A stretch of DNA of 64,000 nt from contig NZ_JACJRT010000008.1 in the NCBI RefSeq assembly GCF_014697415.1, positions 186,001-250,000 of the forward strand. Reading direction: 5' to 3'. A model generated the notes under the pieces. It saw only the letters and a program-made list of their open reading frames with translations, ran no database searches and had not been told where the DNA came from. Below, one piece after another: positions 36,510 through 46,935 of this stretch (its first letter is position 1; every line of letters starts with the position of its first letter). The position numbers and the translations under genes are program-made. The stretch comes from Cyanobium sp. FACHB-13342 (GTDB taxonomy: Bacteria > Cyanobacteriota > Cyanobacteriia > PCC-6307 > Cyanobiaceae).

Positions 36510-37616
36510 ATGACCACGTCAGGTTTTCCGATGTCGGACGAGGGGAACACCAATGATCTGACGCTGCGTCAGCTGCGGGAACTGGCCAGCAACCTCGGGA
36601 TCGGCCGCTACAGCCGCATGCTGAAAGACCAATTGGTCCGTGCGATTGATCGCCAATCAGACCCGACCTCGGAGTCGGCAGAGCGCTCCACTGACTTGCG
36701 GGCCCTGGAAGCCGAGATGCTCCCGGCCCCCCGTCCATCGGCCCAGACTTCGGTGGTGTTCCTGCCCCGCGATCCCCAGTGGGCCTACGTGTTCTGGGAG
36801 CTGTCTGACAGCGATCGACGCCAGGCGATGGCTGATGGGGCCAGCCAATTGGTGCTCCGGGTGGCCGACGTGACCGGTCTGGGTGGTGGAGCCGCCCACC
36901 AGCACACCATGCAGGAAGTGGTGGTTAACAGTCACGCCACCGAGTGGTACCTCCCCGTTCCCCTCAGCGACCGCGACTACCGCGTTGAACTGGGCTATCG
37001 CCTCGGTGCAGGCGGTTGGCACTCCCTGGCCTTCTCGGCCGTTGCCCGGGTTCCGGCCCTGCATCCCAGCGAACAGATCCTCGACCAGTTTGTCCCCTTC
37101 TCCCTGGAGGCCCCTGCCGCCGCCGCCGCTGCGGTGACGGCCATCCCCCAGGCCGCTCCCGGCATCCACGAACGGGTTTACCAGGCTGCCACGTCCACCT
37201 TCCGTGCTTTTGGTCGGGGTTCGGAGGCCTTCCATGACGTGGACGCTGCCGGCGACCATTCCCATGGCCTGAATGCTTCAGGCGTTGGGGTCTGGGCCAG
37301 CGGCCGCCATGAATCCGGTGCCGGCGGCGTCGCCTCCCGCCAGCGTTCCTTCTGGCTGGTGGCCGATGCGGAGCTGATCGTCTACGGCGCCACCGATCCA
37401 GCAGCCACCCTGCGCATTGGCGACGAGGTGGTGCCCCTGGCGGAGGACGGCACGTTCCGCCTTCAGGTGCCGTTCCGCGACGGACAACAGCTGTATCCGA
37501 TCACGGCCGTGGCCGCCGATGGGGAGCAGCGCCGCCACATCACCCTCGAATTTGCCCGCACCACCCCTGATGCCCACGTCAACAGCGCGGAGGAAGCCGT
37601 AGCCGAGTGGTTCTGA
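36510..37616 (+). CDS. DUF4912 domain protein with Rho_N-like start
   Basis: 368 residues from the ATG at 36510. Residues about 12-50 (DLTLRQLRELASNLGIGRYSRMLKDQLVRAI) are a Rho N-terminal/SAP-like helical module; residues about 80-190 form the DUF4912 domain (FLPRDPQWAYVFWELSDSDR, WYLPVPLSDRDYRVELGY). The C-terminal part repeats a small beta module (AELIVYGATDPAATLRIGDEVVPLAEDGTFRL). Possibly nucleic-acid linked, but function is unknown. The longer upstream frame is not needed. Confidence 0.85.
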   Translation: MTTSGFPMSDEGNTNDLTLRQLRELASNLGIGRYSRMLKDQLVRAIDRQSDPTSESAERSTDLRALEAEMLPAPRPSAQTSVVFLPRDPQWAYVFWELSDSDRRQAMADGASQLVLRVADVTGLGGGAAHQHTMQEVVVNSHATEWYLPVPLSDRDYRVELGYRLGAGGWHSLAFSAVARVPALHPSEQILDQFVPFSLEAPAAAAAAVTAIPQAAPGIHERVYQAATSTFRAFGRGSEAFHDVDAAGDHSHGLNASGVGVWASGRHESGAGGVASRQRSFWLVADAELIVYGATDPAATLRIGDEVVPLAEDGTFRLQVPFRDGQQLYPITAVAADGEQRRHITLEFARTTPDAHVNSAEEAVAEWF

Positions 37617-37632
37617 GGGACCTTGGCCCCGT

Positions 37633-40251
37633 TCAGGGCACCAGGTTGACGAGTTTGCCGGGGACCACAATCACCCGGCTCGGGGCCTTGCCCTCCAGCC
37701 ATTTGGCGGCGATCTCGCTGGCCAGGGCCAACCGTTCCAAGGTGGCCCTGTCCGCATCGGCGGGAACCTCGAGGTTGCCCCGGACCTTGCCCTTCACCTG
37801 GATCACCAGCGGGATCGTTTCGCGCACCAGGGCCGTGGCATCGGCCGACGGCCAGGGCTGCTGGTGGATGCTGATGCGGTCATCCGGGTTGGCCCCCAGC
37901 TTGAGCCAGAGTTCCTCGGCCAGATGGGGAGCAAACGGGGCAAGCAGGATCAACAGGGTACGTAGGGCTTCGCAGGCCACCTCGGTGCTGGCGGCCTCCA
38001 GGTGCTCGCCCATCGCATTGCTGAGTTTCATCAGCTCCGAAACGGCCGTATTGAACTGGTAGTCGCCGTCGAGGTCCTCGCTGATGGCGGCAATGGCGGT
38101 GTGCACCGCCCGGCGCAGCTCCTGCTCGCCCGCACTCAGGCCATCGGCCGCCGGCTTGCCCCCATCCTCGGCCAGGCTCAAACCCCGCGCCACCGCCCCG
38201 TCCACCAGGCGCCAGAGGCGCTGCAGGAAGCGGAATTGGCCCTCCACATCGGCGTCATCCCACTCCAGATCCTTCTCGGGCGGGGCCTTGAACAGGATGA
38301 ACATGCGGGCGGTGTCGGCGCCATATTTGTCGATCACCACCGCCGGGTCGACGCCGTTGTACTTCGACTTCGACATCTTTTCGTAGAACGTTTCCAGCGG
38401 CTCGCCACTTCGTGGGTCGCGGGGATCGCTGGGGTCGGCCACATCGGCTGGGGCGATGTATTTGCCGGAGTGGGGGTTCTTGTAGGTGATGCCCTGCACC
38501 ATGCCCTGGGTGAGCAGGCGGGTGAAGGGTTCATCGAAGCCCAACAGGCCGCGGTCGCGCAGCACTTTGGTGAAGAAGCGCGAGTAGAGCAGATGCAGGA
38601 TCGCGTGCTCGATGCCGCCCACGTATTGATCCACCGGCAGCCAGGAATCGACCGCTTCGCGGCTGAAGGGAAGGGCGGTGTTCTTGGGATCGCTGTAACG
38701 CAGGTAGTACCAGCTGGAGCACATGAAGGTGTCCATGGTGTCGGTCTCCCGCCGGGCTGGCTGACCGCAGCAGGGGCAGTCCACGCGCCACCAGCTCTCA
38801 AGCTGGGCGAGGGGCGACCCGCCCTTGCCCACCAGGCTGGCCTCCTGGGGCAGTTCCACCGGAAGCTGGTCGGCGGGCACCGGCACAGCGCCGCAGTCCT
38901 CGCAGTGGATCACCGGGATCGGGCAGCCCCAGTAGCGCTGACGGGAGATCAGCCAGTCCCGCAGGCGGTAGGTGATGCGGGCCTGGCCCCAGCCCTCCTG
39001 CTCGGCCGCCGCCGTGATCGCCTGCTTGGCCTCACGGCTGGACAGGCCATCGAAGCGCCCGGAGTGAATCAGCACACCGGCTTCGGTCCAGGCGCCGCCC
39101 TCGTAGGCGTGCTCATCACTGCCCTCGGGGATCACCACCTGCCGCACCGGCAATTCGTACTGCCGGGCAAACACAAAATCGCGTTGGTCGTGGGCCGGCA
39201 CGCCCATCACGGCACCCGTGCCGTAGTCGGCCAGCACGTAGTCGGCAATCCACAGGGGGATCAGCTCGCCATTGGCCGGGTTGCGAACGTGCGCTCCGAT
39301 CGGCACACCGCGTTTGGGCTTGTCGTCGGCGGTGCGCTCCTGCTCGCTCTGACGGCTCACCAGATCGCAGAAGGCCTCCACGTGGATGGTCTGCTCGGCG
39401 GTGGTGAGCTGGGCCACCAGCGGATGCTCCGGGGCGAGCACCACGTAGCTGGCGCCGAAGATCGTGTCAGGCCGGGTGGTGAACACGGTGATGCCCTCGC
39501 CCGTGTCTGAGCCCCCGCCATCCACCACCTGGAAACGGAGTTCGGCGCCGGTGCTGCGGCCGATCCAGTTGGCCTGCATGGTGCGCACCCGCTCCGGCCA
39601 GCCCTCCAGCTTCGGCAGGTCGTCGAGCAGCTGGTCGGCGTAGGCGGTGATCTTCAGGAACCATTGGCGCAGCTTGCGCTTTTCCACCAGGGCGCCGGAG
39701 CGCCAGGAGCGTCCCTCGCTGTCCACCTGTTCATTGGCGAGCACCGTCTGATCGATCGGATCCCAGTTGACGGTGGCGTCCTTCTGATAGGCCAGGCCGG
39801 CGTCGAGAAACTGCAGGAACAGCCATTGGGTCCAGCGGTAGTAATCGGCGTGGCAGGTGGCTACCTCCCTGTCCCAGTCGATCGATAGGCCCAACCGTTG
39901 GAGTTGAGCACGCATGGACGCGATGTTCTGATCCGTCCAGACCCCTGGATCAATGCCCCGTTCGATTGCCGCATTTTCCGCGGGTAAGCCGAAGGCGTCC
40001 CAGCCCATGGGGTGAAGCACCTGCTTGCCGCGCATGCGCTGGACGCGGGCGACGACGTCGGTAATCACGTAGTTGCGCACATGGCCCATGTGCAGGTTCC
40101 CCGAGGGATAGGGGAACATCGAAAGGGCGTAGTAGGCGTCTCCGGTGTCCCGATCTGGCCTGGCTGGCGTGCGGTGCTGTCCCGTGGCCGTCCACCGCTC
40201 CTGCCAGCGGGCTTCGATCGCCTGGGGTTGGTAGCGGGGGGCGTCGCTCAC
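37633..40251 (-). CDS. leuS: Leucyl-tRNA synthetase
   Basis: Charges tRNA-Leu. 872 residues, bacterial-type length. HIGH-equivalent [15 protein letters not shown] at about 47-61; editing domain [30 protein letters not shown] at about 625; [15 protein letters not shown]. Faces the DUF4912 gene with only 16 bp between stops. Confidence 0.98.
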   Translation of the reverse strand: MSDAPRYQPQAIEARWQERWTATGQHRTPARPDRDTGDAYYALSMFPYPSGNLHMGHVRNYVITDVVARVQRMRGKQVLHPMGWDAFGLPAENAAIERGIDPGVWTDQNIASMRAQLQRLGLSIDWDREVATCHADYYRWTQWLFLQFLDAGLAYQKDATVNWDPIDQTVLANEQVDSEGRSWRSGALVEKRKLRQWFLKITAYADQLLDDLPKLEGWPERVRTMQANWIGRSTGAELRFQVVDGGGSDTGEGITVFTTRPDTIFGASYVVLAPEHPLVAQLTTAEQTIHVEAFCDLVSRQSEQERTADDKPKRGVPIGAHVRNPANGELIPLWIADYVLADYGTGAVMGVPAHDQRDFVFARQYELPVRQVVIPEGSDEHAYEGGAWTEAGVLIHSGRFDGLSSREAKQAITAAAEQEGWGQARITYRLRDWLISRQRYWGCPIPVIHCEDCGAVPVPADQLPVELPQEASLVGKGGSPLAQLESWWRVDCPCCGQPARRETDTMDTFMCSSWYYLRYSDPKNTALPFSREAVDSWLPVDQYVGGIEHAILHLLYSRFFTKVLRDRGLLGFDEPFTRLLTQGMVQGITYKNPHSGKYIAPADVADPSDPRDPRSGEPLETFYEKMSKSKYNGVDPAVVIDKYGADTARMFILFKAPPEKDLEWDDADVEGQFRFLQRLWRLVDGAVARGLSLAEDGGKPAADGLSAGEQELRRAVHTAIAAISEDLDGDYQFNTAVSELMKLSNAMGEHLEAASTEVACEALRTLLILLAPFAPHLAEELWLKLGANPDDRISIHQQPWPSADATALVRETIPLVIQVKGKVRGNLEVPADADRATLERLALASEIAAKWLEGKAPSRVIVVPGKLVNLVP

Positions 40252-40310
40252 GGCAGCCAGGGCTGGATCAGAGCTGTGATCGTGCCACAGCCCAGAAGGG
40301 CAGGGCGGGC

Positions 40311-40550
40311 TCAGCCCAGGGCGCGGATCGTGCTCGCCGCCGCGCGACTGATCAGGGTCAGGGGCCGTCCTTCGTCCTGGCTCAGGGCCAGATAGTGGAT
40401 GTCTTGCCAGTGGAGGGTGCCTTCCAGTTCACCCACGCCACTCACCTGAATGGCCACCGGGGTGCGGTGGCGGATCAGGTCCTGCAGGTGGCGGATGCTC
40501 GGCTGGGACGTATCGAGGGCGGTCGTCCGCTTCTCGAAAAAGCTCTGCAT
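40311..40550 (-). CDS. hfq: Cyanobacterial Hfq-like RNA-binding protein
   Basis: 79-residue LSm-fold protein. [40 protein letters not shown] is the Sm1 region of the divergent cyanobacterial Hfq, which acts with type IV pili and motility rather than as a general sRNA chaperone. Divergent from dapF with very little space, as commonly seen in picocyanobacteria. Short for canonical Hfq tails but normal for cyanobacteria. Confidence 0.85.
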   Translation of the reverse strand: MQSFFEKRTTALDTSQPSIRHLQDLIRHRTPVAIQVSGVGELEGTLHWQDIHYLALSQDEGRPLTLISRAAASTIRALG

Positions 40551-40561
40551 AGGATTTGCAC

Positions 40562-41695
40562 GTGGCTGCGCTCGCCCCCATCGTGCTCCAGTTCAGCAAA
40601 TATCAAGGCCTGGGAAACGATTTCCTCATGCTTGATGGCCGGAGTGCAGCCATCGGCGATGACGGCATGGGCCTGACCCAGGAGCGCATTCAGCGGTTGT
40701 GTGACCGACGTTTTGGCGTGGGGGGAGATGGGGTGATCCTGGCCCTGCCCCCCCGGGAGGGCGGAGAGCTGCGGATGCGGATTTTCAATGCCGATGGCAG
40801 CGAACCAGAAATGTGCGGCAACGGCATCCGTTGTTTGGCCCGTTTTCTGGCGGATAGCGATGGCGATGGTCCGGGCCGGCAGTGGCAGATCGAAACCCTG
40901 GCGGGCCGGATTGTGCCGGAGCTCCAGGCCGATGGCACGATCCGGGTGGATATGGGCGTGCCCTTTCTGGAGCCCGCCACCATCCCCACCACGCTGGCCG
41001 TTGGCGAGGCCGGTGTGCCCCAGGGCCAGCTGGAGGTTGCTGGCATCACCTTTGCGGTTGGTGCCGCCGGCATGGGCAATCCCCATGTGGTGATTCCGGT
41101 GGATGACGTGGCGGCCATTGATCTGGAGCGCTGCGGTGCCGCGCTGGAAGTCGATCCCGCCTTCCCCGCTCGCACCAACGTCCACTTCGTGCAGGCCCTG
41201 AGCCCGACCCACCTGGTGATGCGGGTCTGGGAGCGGGGCGCCGGCCCCACCCTGGCCTGCGGCACGGGTGCCTGCGCCACGTTGGTGGTGGCCCATCGGT
41301 TCGGATTGGCCGAGCGACGGGCCCGGGTAGACCTGCCCGGCGGTCCCCTCGAGATTGACTGGGATCCCGCCAGCGACCACCTGTTCATGACCGGTCCTGC
41401 CCTGGCGGTGTTTGACGGGGTGGTGACGCCCGAGCTCTGGGGCGAGTCCGTTCCCCCAACCCAGGCCGCACCGGCTGCCGATGGGGCATCCGCCAACGCC
41501 CCGTCGGTGGATTGCGCCAGCGTCTGCGTCAACGGCTGCATTCGGCCTGAGGCCTGCCCGTCGGCGGAGGCTCGCGCCCGGGTGGAGGCGCTGCTGAACA
41601 ACAGCTCCCTGGACGACCTGGTGGCCCTGGCCACCGAATCCCTCGAAAACCGCACCAGAGCTCGTTTCGAGCGAGCCATGCCCCCGGGCGGTTGA
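40562..41695 (+). CDS. dapF: Diaminopimelate epimerase with Cys-rich C-terminal extension
   Basis: Converts LL- to meso-diaminopimelate for lysine and peptidoglycan. The core (to about residue 292) has the two catalytic Cys motifs EMCGNGIRCLARF and LACGTGACATLVV and FGVGGDGVIL. It is followed by a linker of Ala/Pro and a tail of about 60 residues with C-x3-C-x3-C-x5-C (DCASVCVNGCIRPEAC) and a helical end. Total about 377 residues; DapF is usually near 280. Start is uncertain: TTG 40556, GTG 40562 or GTG 40583. TGA overlaps the ATG of the next gene. Confidence 0.95.
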   Translation: MAALAPIVLQFSKYQGLGNDFLMLDGRSAAIGDDGMGLTQERIQRLCDRRFGVGGDGVILALPPREGGELRMRIFNADGSEPEMCGNGIRCLARFLADSDGDGPGRQWQIETLAGRIVPELQADGTIRVDMGVPFLEPATIPTTLAVGEAGVPQGQLEVAGITFAVGAAGMGNPHVVIPVDDVAAIDLERCGAALEVDPAFPARTNVHFVQALSPTHLVMRVWERGAGPTLACGTGACATLVVAHRFGLAERRARVDLPGGPLEIDWDPASDHLFMTGPALAVFDGVVTPELWGESVPPTQAAPAADGASANAPSVDCASVCVNGCIRPEACPSAEARARVEALLNNSSLDDLVALATESLENRTRARFERAMPPGG

Positions 41696-42864
41696 TGGCA
41701 TCTCCGGGCCTGGCGACCTACTTCGACACCAGCGCCACCACGCCGCCCTGCGAGGCCGTGCTCCGCGCGATGGCCGAGGTCCAGGCCTCGGGCTGGGCCA
41801 ACCCCTCCAGCCTGCACGGCCCCGGGCTGGCCGCTGCCGAACATCTGGAGCGATCGCGGCAGAGCCTGGCATGGCTCCTGGGCTGTGACGCCGACGAGCT
41901 GGTGGTGACCTCCGGCGGCACCGAATCCATCCACCTGGCCCTGCTCGGAGCTGCCGCGCCGCTGCAACCCGGTCGCCTGTTGATCTCCGCGGTGGAGCAT
42001 CCGGCCACCCAGGCGGCCGCCTCTCGCCTGGCGGCACGGGGATGGCAGGTGCAGACCATCCCGGTGGACCGTCAGGGCCTGCTGGATCTCAACGCCCTCG
42101 ACGACCTGCTCGCCCCACCCACCCGGCTGGTGTCTTTGATCTGGGGTCAGAACGAGGTGGGCAGCCTGCAACCGATTGAGGCCGTCGGCAGCCGTTGCCG
42201 TGCCGCTGGCGTGCTGCTGCATGTCGATGCGGTGCAGGTGCTGGGGCACCGTCCTGTCTGCTTCCGCGACCTTCCCGTGGACCTGCTCAGTGGGGCCGCC
42301 CACAAACTGCAGGGGCCCCGGGGCGTGGGCCTGTTGCTGGTCCGTGCCGGCGTGCCCCTCCAGGGCCAGCTCGGGGGCGGGGGGCAGGAGGGGGGCCGCC
42401 GGGCCGGGACCGAGCCGGTGGCCCTGCTGGCCGGATTTGCCAAGGCCCTGGAGCTATCCAGGCAGCTCCCCTCAGCGGCCGGACTGCGCGATCCGCTGCT
42501 GGAGCAGTTGCTGGCCATTCCGGGCCTTCGGCTCACTGGTCCTCCCCCGGGCCCTCAGCGGTTGCCCCACCACATCAGCCTGTTGGTGTCTCGGCCGGAG
42601 GGTCAGCCCCTCTCCGGACGGTGGCTGGTGGGTGCGATGGCGCGCCAGGGCCTGGCGATCAGCAGCGGCTCGGCCTGCAGCAGCAGTGGTTCGGCGGCCA
42701 GCCCCGTGCTGTTGGCGATGGGTTGCCCTGAAGACGAAGCCAGCAGCGGCGTGCGCATCAGCCTGGGCCCCTGGCATACCGCTGAGGATTGCAGGGTCCT
42801 GGCGACGGCCCTGAGACGCAACCTGGACCTGGCGTCCATGGGCCCGGTCGGGCCAACTCGTTAG
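41695..42864 (+). CDS. Cysteine desulfurase (NifS/IscS family)
   Basis: 389-residue PLP enzyme that removes sulfur from cysteine for Fe-S clusters or thio-cofactors. VVTSGGTESIHLALLGA, HVDAVQVLG, PLP lysine in SGAAHKLQGPRGVG, GGQEGGRRAGTEPV, and persulfide cysteine in SSGSACSSSGSAASPVL. Group I-type active loop. The ATG at 41695 overlaps the dapF stop (TGATG), so it is translationally coupled to the extended DapF. Confidence 0.93.
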   Translation: MASPGLATYFDTSATTPPCEAVLRAMAEVQASGWANPSSLHGPGLAAAEHLERSRQSLAWLLGCDADELVVTSGGTESIHLALLGAAAPLQPGRLLISAVEHPATQAAASRLAARGWQVQTIPVDRQGLLDLNALDDLLAPPTRLVSLIWGQNEVGSLQPIEAVGSRCRAAGVLLHVDAVQVLGHRPVCFRDLPVDLLSGAAHKLQGPRGVGLLLVRAGVPLQGQLGGGGQEGGRRAGTEPVALLAGFAKALELSRQLPSAAGLRDPLLEQLLAIPGLRLTGPPPGPQRLPHHISLLVSRPEGQPLSGRWLVGAMARQGLAISSGSACSSSGSAASPVLLAMGCPEDEASSGVRISLGPWHTAEDCRVLATALRRNLDLASMGPVGPTR

Positions 42865-42889
42865 CGTCAGCCGGTTAGATCCCGCTCTG

Positions 42890-43582
42890 ATGCTTCCCCC
42901 CGACCTGCGCAGCGCCGAGGCCGAAGCCCTGGTGGCGATCCAGGCAGCCCTTGCCGCAGGCGCCAAAGGGCTGTGGTCTGTGGAACTGCGTTTTGAGGGA
43001 CTGCGCCTCTTGCCGGTGGCCCTGCGCCTGCAGGCGGCCCTGGCCCCAACGGTGGCTGGCCTGCGTCTGCTGTGTGCCGATGCTGGGGCCACGGCCCTGG
43101 CCCAGCGGGATGCCCCTGAGGCGGCGTCCCAAATCGCCAGCCTGCGGGATCAGATGCGCCTGCAGCAGGCTGACGGTGGCAGCGAAGGGGTGCTGCTGCT
43201 GCTCGCTCCCTCGCCGTCCGACTACGAGGAGGTTGAGCAGGTCTGTGCCCTCCATCGCGGGGCTGTGGTGCTGTTGAACGGCAATCTCGAGGATGCCGCC
43301 GTGGGCATTGGCAGCGTGGCCCGCCAACGCCGCAAAGGATTTCTCTCGGGCTGGCAGAGCGCCTATGCCCTGATTCCCACGGGCGATGGCGCCCTGAAGC
43401 GGGCTTGCCCCGGAGCCTGGGAGCTCTATCGCCGCGATCCGGATGGGTTTCGCTTCGTGAGTCAGTTCGACCACAAGCCCGATGCTGAGGAGCAGGCCCT
43501 GGCCCTGGCCGGCGGCGCGGGTCTGGGATTGGGTGGCAATCTCAAGGTGATGGACGCCTTCATCGAGGGGCTGCGCAACTAG
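42890..43582 (+). CDS. DUF1995 family protein
   Basis: 230 residues. DUF1995 proteins are found in cyanobacteria and plastids (including low PSII accumulation-type relatives). Motifs: LRSAEAEALVAIQAALAAG, LRFEGLRLLPVALRL, and GWQSAYALIPTGDGALKRACPG-WELYR. Function in this organism is unknown, plausibly photosystem-linked. Follows the cysteine desulfurase by 25 bp. Confidence 0.82.
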   Translation: MLPPDLRSAEAEALVAIQAALAAGAKGLWSVELRFEGLRLLPVALRLQAALAPTVAGLRLLCADAGATALAQRDAPEAASQIASLRDQMRLQQADGGSEGVLLLLAPSPSDYEEVEQVCALHRGAVVLLNGNLEDAAVGIGSVARQRRKGFLSGWQSAYALIPTGDGALKRACPGAWELYRRDPDGFRFVSQFDHKPDAEEQALALAGGAGLGLGGNLKVMDAFIEGLRN

Positions 43583-43648
43583 TCCCCAGGGCTGCCCTGG
43601 TGGGACCGGGCGAACCTCCGTACACTTCGCCGATCCCCGAGCTATCCG

Positions 43649-44188
43649 ATGGCTGCCCAGAGCGACCCCACTCCCGCCCGCGATGGACGCGCCTGGAGCG
43701 TGGTGGATCTCGGTGCTGCCGCCGCCGTCGGACTCGCCCTCGCTGGGGTGATCTGGAGTCCCAAGCTCAGTGGTGCCGTCGCCAGTGCCACGGGTGCCCT
43801 CATCCCCGTCACGGTGCTGGTGGACGTGCGCGGTGTGGCGGTGGCCGATCCTGCCGCCCTGATTCAGGCGGCCCAACAGGAAGGCAAGGTGGCGATCGTG
43901 ATTCGCAACCAGCCCCACGGCTCGGTGGCGGTGAAGCAGGTCGTGCCGTTGCAGCGCAAACTTGTGGCGGTCCAGCCCAATGGCTCCGTGGTGTCGGCTG
44001 TGGACCCCAACCAGACCACCCTGGGCACGCTGGACGCCCGTTTCGTGCTCCAGGGCCAGGGCCGGCGGAGTGGTGGCGGCGTGGTCTTCGGCAACCAGAA
44101 CCTCAAGATTGGCGCCCCGGTAGAGATTGAGGGGGAGCAATACCGCATTGGCGGCACCGTGACCGGCCTGCAGCTGGGAGGCCGGTGA
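43649..44188 (+). CDS. DUF4330 family membrane protein
   Basis: 179 residues. One hydrophobic helix at about 21-41 (VVDLGAAAAVGLALAGVIWSP), then a soluble beta-rich domain (VTVLVDVRGVAVADPAAL, LKIGAPVEIEGEQYRIGGTVTGL). DUF4330 is common in cyanobacteria; role unknown. Its stop lies next to the GTG of dacB, likely one transcript. Confidence 0.8.
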   Translation: MAAQSDPTPARDGRAWSVVDLGAAAAVGLALAGVIWSPKLSGAVASATGALIPVTVLVDVRGVAVADPAALIQAAQQEGKVAIVIRNQPHGSVAVKQVVPLQRKLVAVQPNGSVVSAVDPNQTTLGTLDARFVLQGQGRRSGGGVVFGNQNLKIGAPVEIEGEQYRIGGTVTGLQLGGR

Positions 44189-44189
44189 C

Positions 44190-45500
44190 GTGACCTCGCT
44201 GCCCCCTTGCCGATGCGTCGCCCTGGCCCTGTTGCCCGCCAGCCTGGCTCCACTGGTGTCCCTGGCGGCACCGGCTCCCCAGACCCCGGCCGTTCCCGCC
44301 TTCGCCCCCCTGGCAGCGGCTCCGCTCGCCTCCCTGCCTCCCCTGCCCCCGCCGGTAGGCCTGCCCCTCCTGCAGGCCCAGGTGAGTTGTCCGGCCCTGC
44401 AGCAGCGCCTCCTGGCCACGGTGGGAGGCGAGGCATCGGTGTGGAGCATCAGCATTGCCGATCCCCAAGGTCGCCTGTTGGCCGACCTCAATGGCCTGCG
44501 GCCGCGCATCCCCGCCTCCAACCAGAAGCTGGTGAGCACGGCCTATGCCCTGGACCAACTCGGGCCCGATTACCGCCTGAACACCCAGCTCTGGCGCCTC
44601 ACGGACGGCAGCTTCCGCCTCACCGGTGAGGGGGATCCCGACCTGGCCCTGCCCCAGTTGCAACGCTTCGCCAAGTTGGCCCTGGGATCCGGCGGCAGCA
44701 CCGGGACTGTCCCCAGCGTGGTCAAACTCCAGATCGCCGAAGAACCCCGGCAAGCCTGGTGGCCGCAGGGATGGCATCCCGATGATCGCTACACCGCCTA
44801 CGGCGCGCCGATCACCCGCTTGGCTGTCACCAGCAACGCCATCCATGAGGCGGTGATGAATCCGCCCTCCAGGCTCCAGAACCTGATGAGCAAAACCATG
44901 GGTCAGCAGGGCACCAAGGTCCAGTTGTCGCTGGTGTCTGCCCGCGCCCCCATGCCTGGCGATGCGGTGTTGCTGCATCAGGAACCCTCGGCACCGATGC
45001 ACAACCTGCTGAGCCTGGCCAACACGGAAAGCCACAATTTCACTGCCGAGGTGTTGCTGCGTCAGGCCGCTGGCAGCTGGGATCTGGGCCAGGCGGCCCA
45101 ACGGGAGACCCTCTGGCTGATGGAGCAGGGCCTGCCGATGCAGGGGGTGCGCGTCGCCGATGGCAGCGGCCTGGACCGGGCCAACCGGCTCACCAGTCGC
45201 TTCCTGGCGGCCCTCCTGCTGCGCATGGACCAGCATCCCTACGGCCGGGACTACCTGGCCTCGATGGCGGTGGCGGGCCAACGGGGCACCCTGCGCAACC
45301 TGTACATCGGCACGCCCTTGCAGGGCAGGTTCTTTGGCAAGACAGGCACGATCAGTGGGGTGCGCTCCATCAGTGGGGTGCTGATGACCGCCGATGGGCC
45401 CCGCTATGTCAGTGCGATCAGCAATGGAGCGGGATCGCCGAACGACACCATCGGTCGGGTGCTGCGCCAGGCACAGCTCACCCAGCTCTGCCCCCTCTAG
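44190..45500 (+). CDS. dacB: D-alanyl-D-alanine carboxypeptidase/endopeptidase (PBP4, S13)
   Basis: 436 residues. Secreted penicillin-binding protein that trims or cuts peptidoglycan peptide cross-links. Hydrophobic, Ala/Pro-rich signal region at the N-terminus. Active-site motifs: SxxK as S110-NQK (IPASNQKLVSTAYAL), SxN in NTESHNFTAEVLLRQ, and KTG in FFGKTGTISGVRSISG. GTG start at 44190. Confidence 0.93.
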   Translation: MTSLPPCRCVALALLPASLAPLVSLAAPAPQTPAVPAFAPLAAAPLASLPPLPPPVGLPLLQAQVSCPALQQRLLATVGGEASVWSISIADPQGRLLADLNGLRPRIPASNQKLVSTAYALDQLGPDYRLNTQLWRLTDGSFRLTGEGDPDLALPQLQRFAKLALGSGGSTGTVPSVVKLQIAEEPRQAWWPQGWHPDDRYTAYGAPITRLAVTSNAIHEAVMNPPSRLQNLMSKTMGQQGTKVQLSLVSARAPMPGDAVLLHQEPSAPMHNLLSLANTESHNFTAEVLLRQAAGSWDLGQAAQRETLWLMEQGLPMQGVRVADGSGLDRANRLTSRFLAALLLRMDQHPYGRDYLASMAVAGQRGTLRNLYIGTPLQGRFFGKTGTISGVRSISGVLMTADGPRYVSAISNGAGSPNDTIGRVLRQAQLTQLCPL

Positions 45501-46366
45501 CCGGCCAGCTGCTTGAGGGTGTTGGCCACCCGGCGGCGGCGGCTCAGGGGCTCCGTTGCGGCGTCTGACCCCTCCGGTGTCTGCAGTCGCACCAGCTCCC
45601 GGCGGCCGCCCAGCACCACCTGGCTCATCTCCTTGAGGCGACCTTCCAATTCACCGAGCACCTGCTCGGCGTAACGGTTGGCCCCCTCCTGAATGGTGGC
45701 GGCTTCCTGGCGGCTGCGGGCCACCAAGGCGTCACACTGCTGCTGGGTCTGCTGGCGAAACTGCAGGGCATCGTTGTGCAACCGCTCGGCTTCGACCTGG
45801 CTGTCCCGCTGCACACGTGCCCCCTCCTGGCGGATCTGCTCCAGTTCGGCCATGGCCTGTTGGCGGTTGCGGTCGTGCTGCTCCACAAGCTGGCGGTTGC
45901 GTTCGGCGCTCTCCTGCTCCAGCTGCTGGCGTCGCAGCGCAAACTGCTGCTCCATCTGGGCCAGCCGGGCCTGGTGCTCCTGTTCGGCCTGGGCCACCTG
46001 CTGGCGGGCCTGCAGCAGCAGCTGCTCACACTGCTGGCGCGCCTGATCGCGCAGCTCGGCCACCTGCCGCTCCGCCTCCTGGCGGATGGCGGCGCTGTTG
46101 ATCAGTTGCTCCCGCTCGCGCTTGCCGGCCGCCACGATCTCCTCGGCCTGCTGGCGGGCCTGGGCGATGAAGTCCTCCCGTTGGCGGATCAGTTCGACGG
46201 CCTGGCTCAGTTGGGTTGGCAGGGAGTCCCGCAGGGCATCCATCACCTCGATGGCGTCCTGCTCGTTCACCAGCCGCCCACCGCTGAAGGGAATGCGGCT
46301 GCCTTCCAGCACGATCTCCTCGAGTTGATCGAGTTGGTCGAGCACGGTGATGGTGGCCTCGGCCAT
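45497..46366 (-). CDS. Long coiled-coil protein, DivIVA-like
   Basis: 289 residues from the ATG at 46366 (MAEATITVLDQLDQLEEIV); a GTG at 46375 overlapping the coaD stop is also possible. After a short globular N-terminus with SRIPFSGGRLVNEQDAIEVMDALRDSL, nearly the whole chain is a coiled coil rich in Gln/Glu/Arg (ARQQAEEIVAAGKREREQL). The start resembles DivIVA/Cdv3 or SepF-like cytoskeletal proteins of cyanobacteria, but this is a structural guess. The last 4 bp overlap the end of dacB. Confidence 0.78.
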   Translation of the reverse strand: MAEATITVLDQLDQLEEIVLEGSRIPFSGGRLVNEQDAIEVMDALRDSLPTQLSQAVELIRQREDFIAQARQQAEEIVAAGKREREQLINSAAIRQEAERQVAELRDQARQQCEQLLLQARQQVAQAEQEHQARLAQMEQQFALRRQQLEQESAERNRQLVEQHDRNRQQAMAELEQIRQEGARVQRDSQVEAERLHNDALQFRQQTQQQCDALVARSRQEAATIQEGANRYAEQVLGELEGRLKEMSQVVLGGRRELVRLQTPEGSDAATEPLSRRRRVANTLKQLAG

Positions 46367-46374
46367 GGACGGCA

Positions 46375-46869
<495 letters not shown>

Positions 46870-46935
46870 CTATGGGCGAGCGTTGCGTTTCTAGAGTTGG
46901 AACCGTTCCCTGCGTCCCCGGGCGCTCCTGTCGTC

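Noticed and set aside
41440-41700. DapF tail as a separate overlapping gene or frameshift artefact
   Set aside because: The frame is continuous, with no internal start and stop that would give a separate protein, and codon use is even.
42875-44539. 554-residue minus-strand open frame
   Set aside because: Antisense to DUF1995, DUF4330 and dacB genes; shadow.
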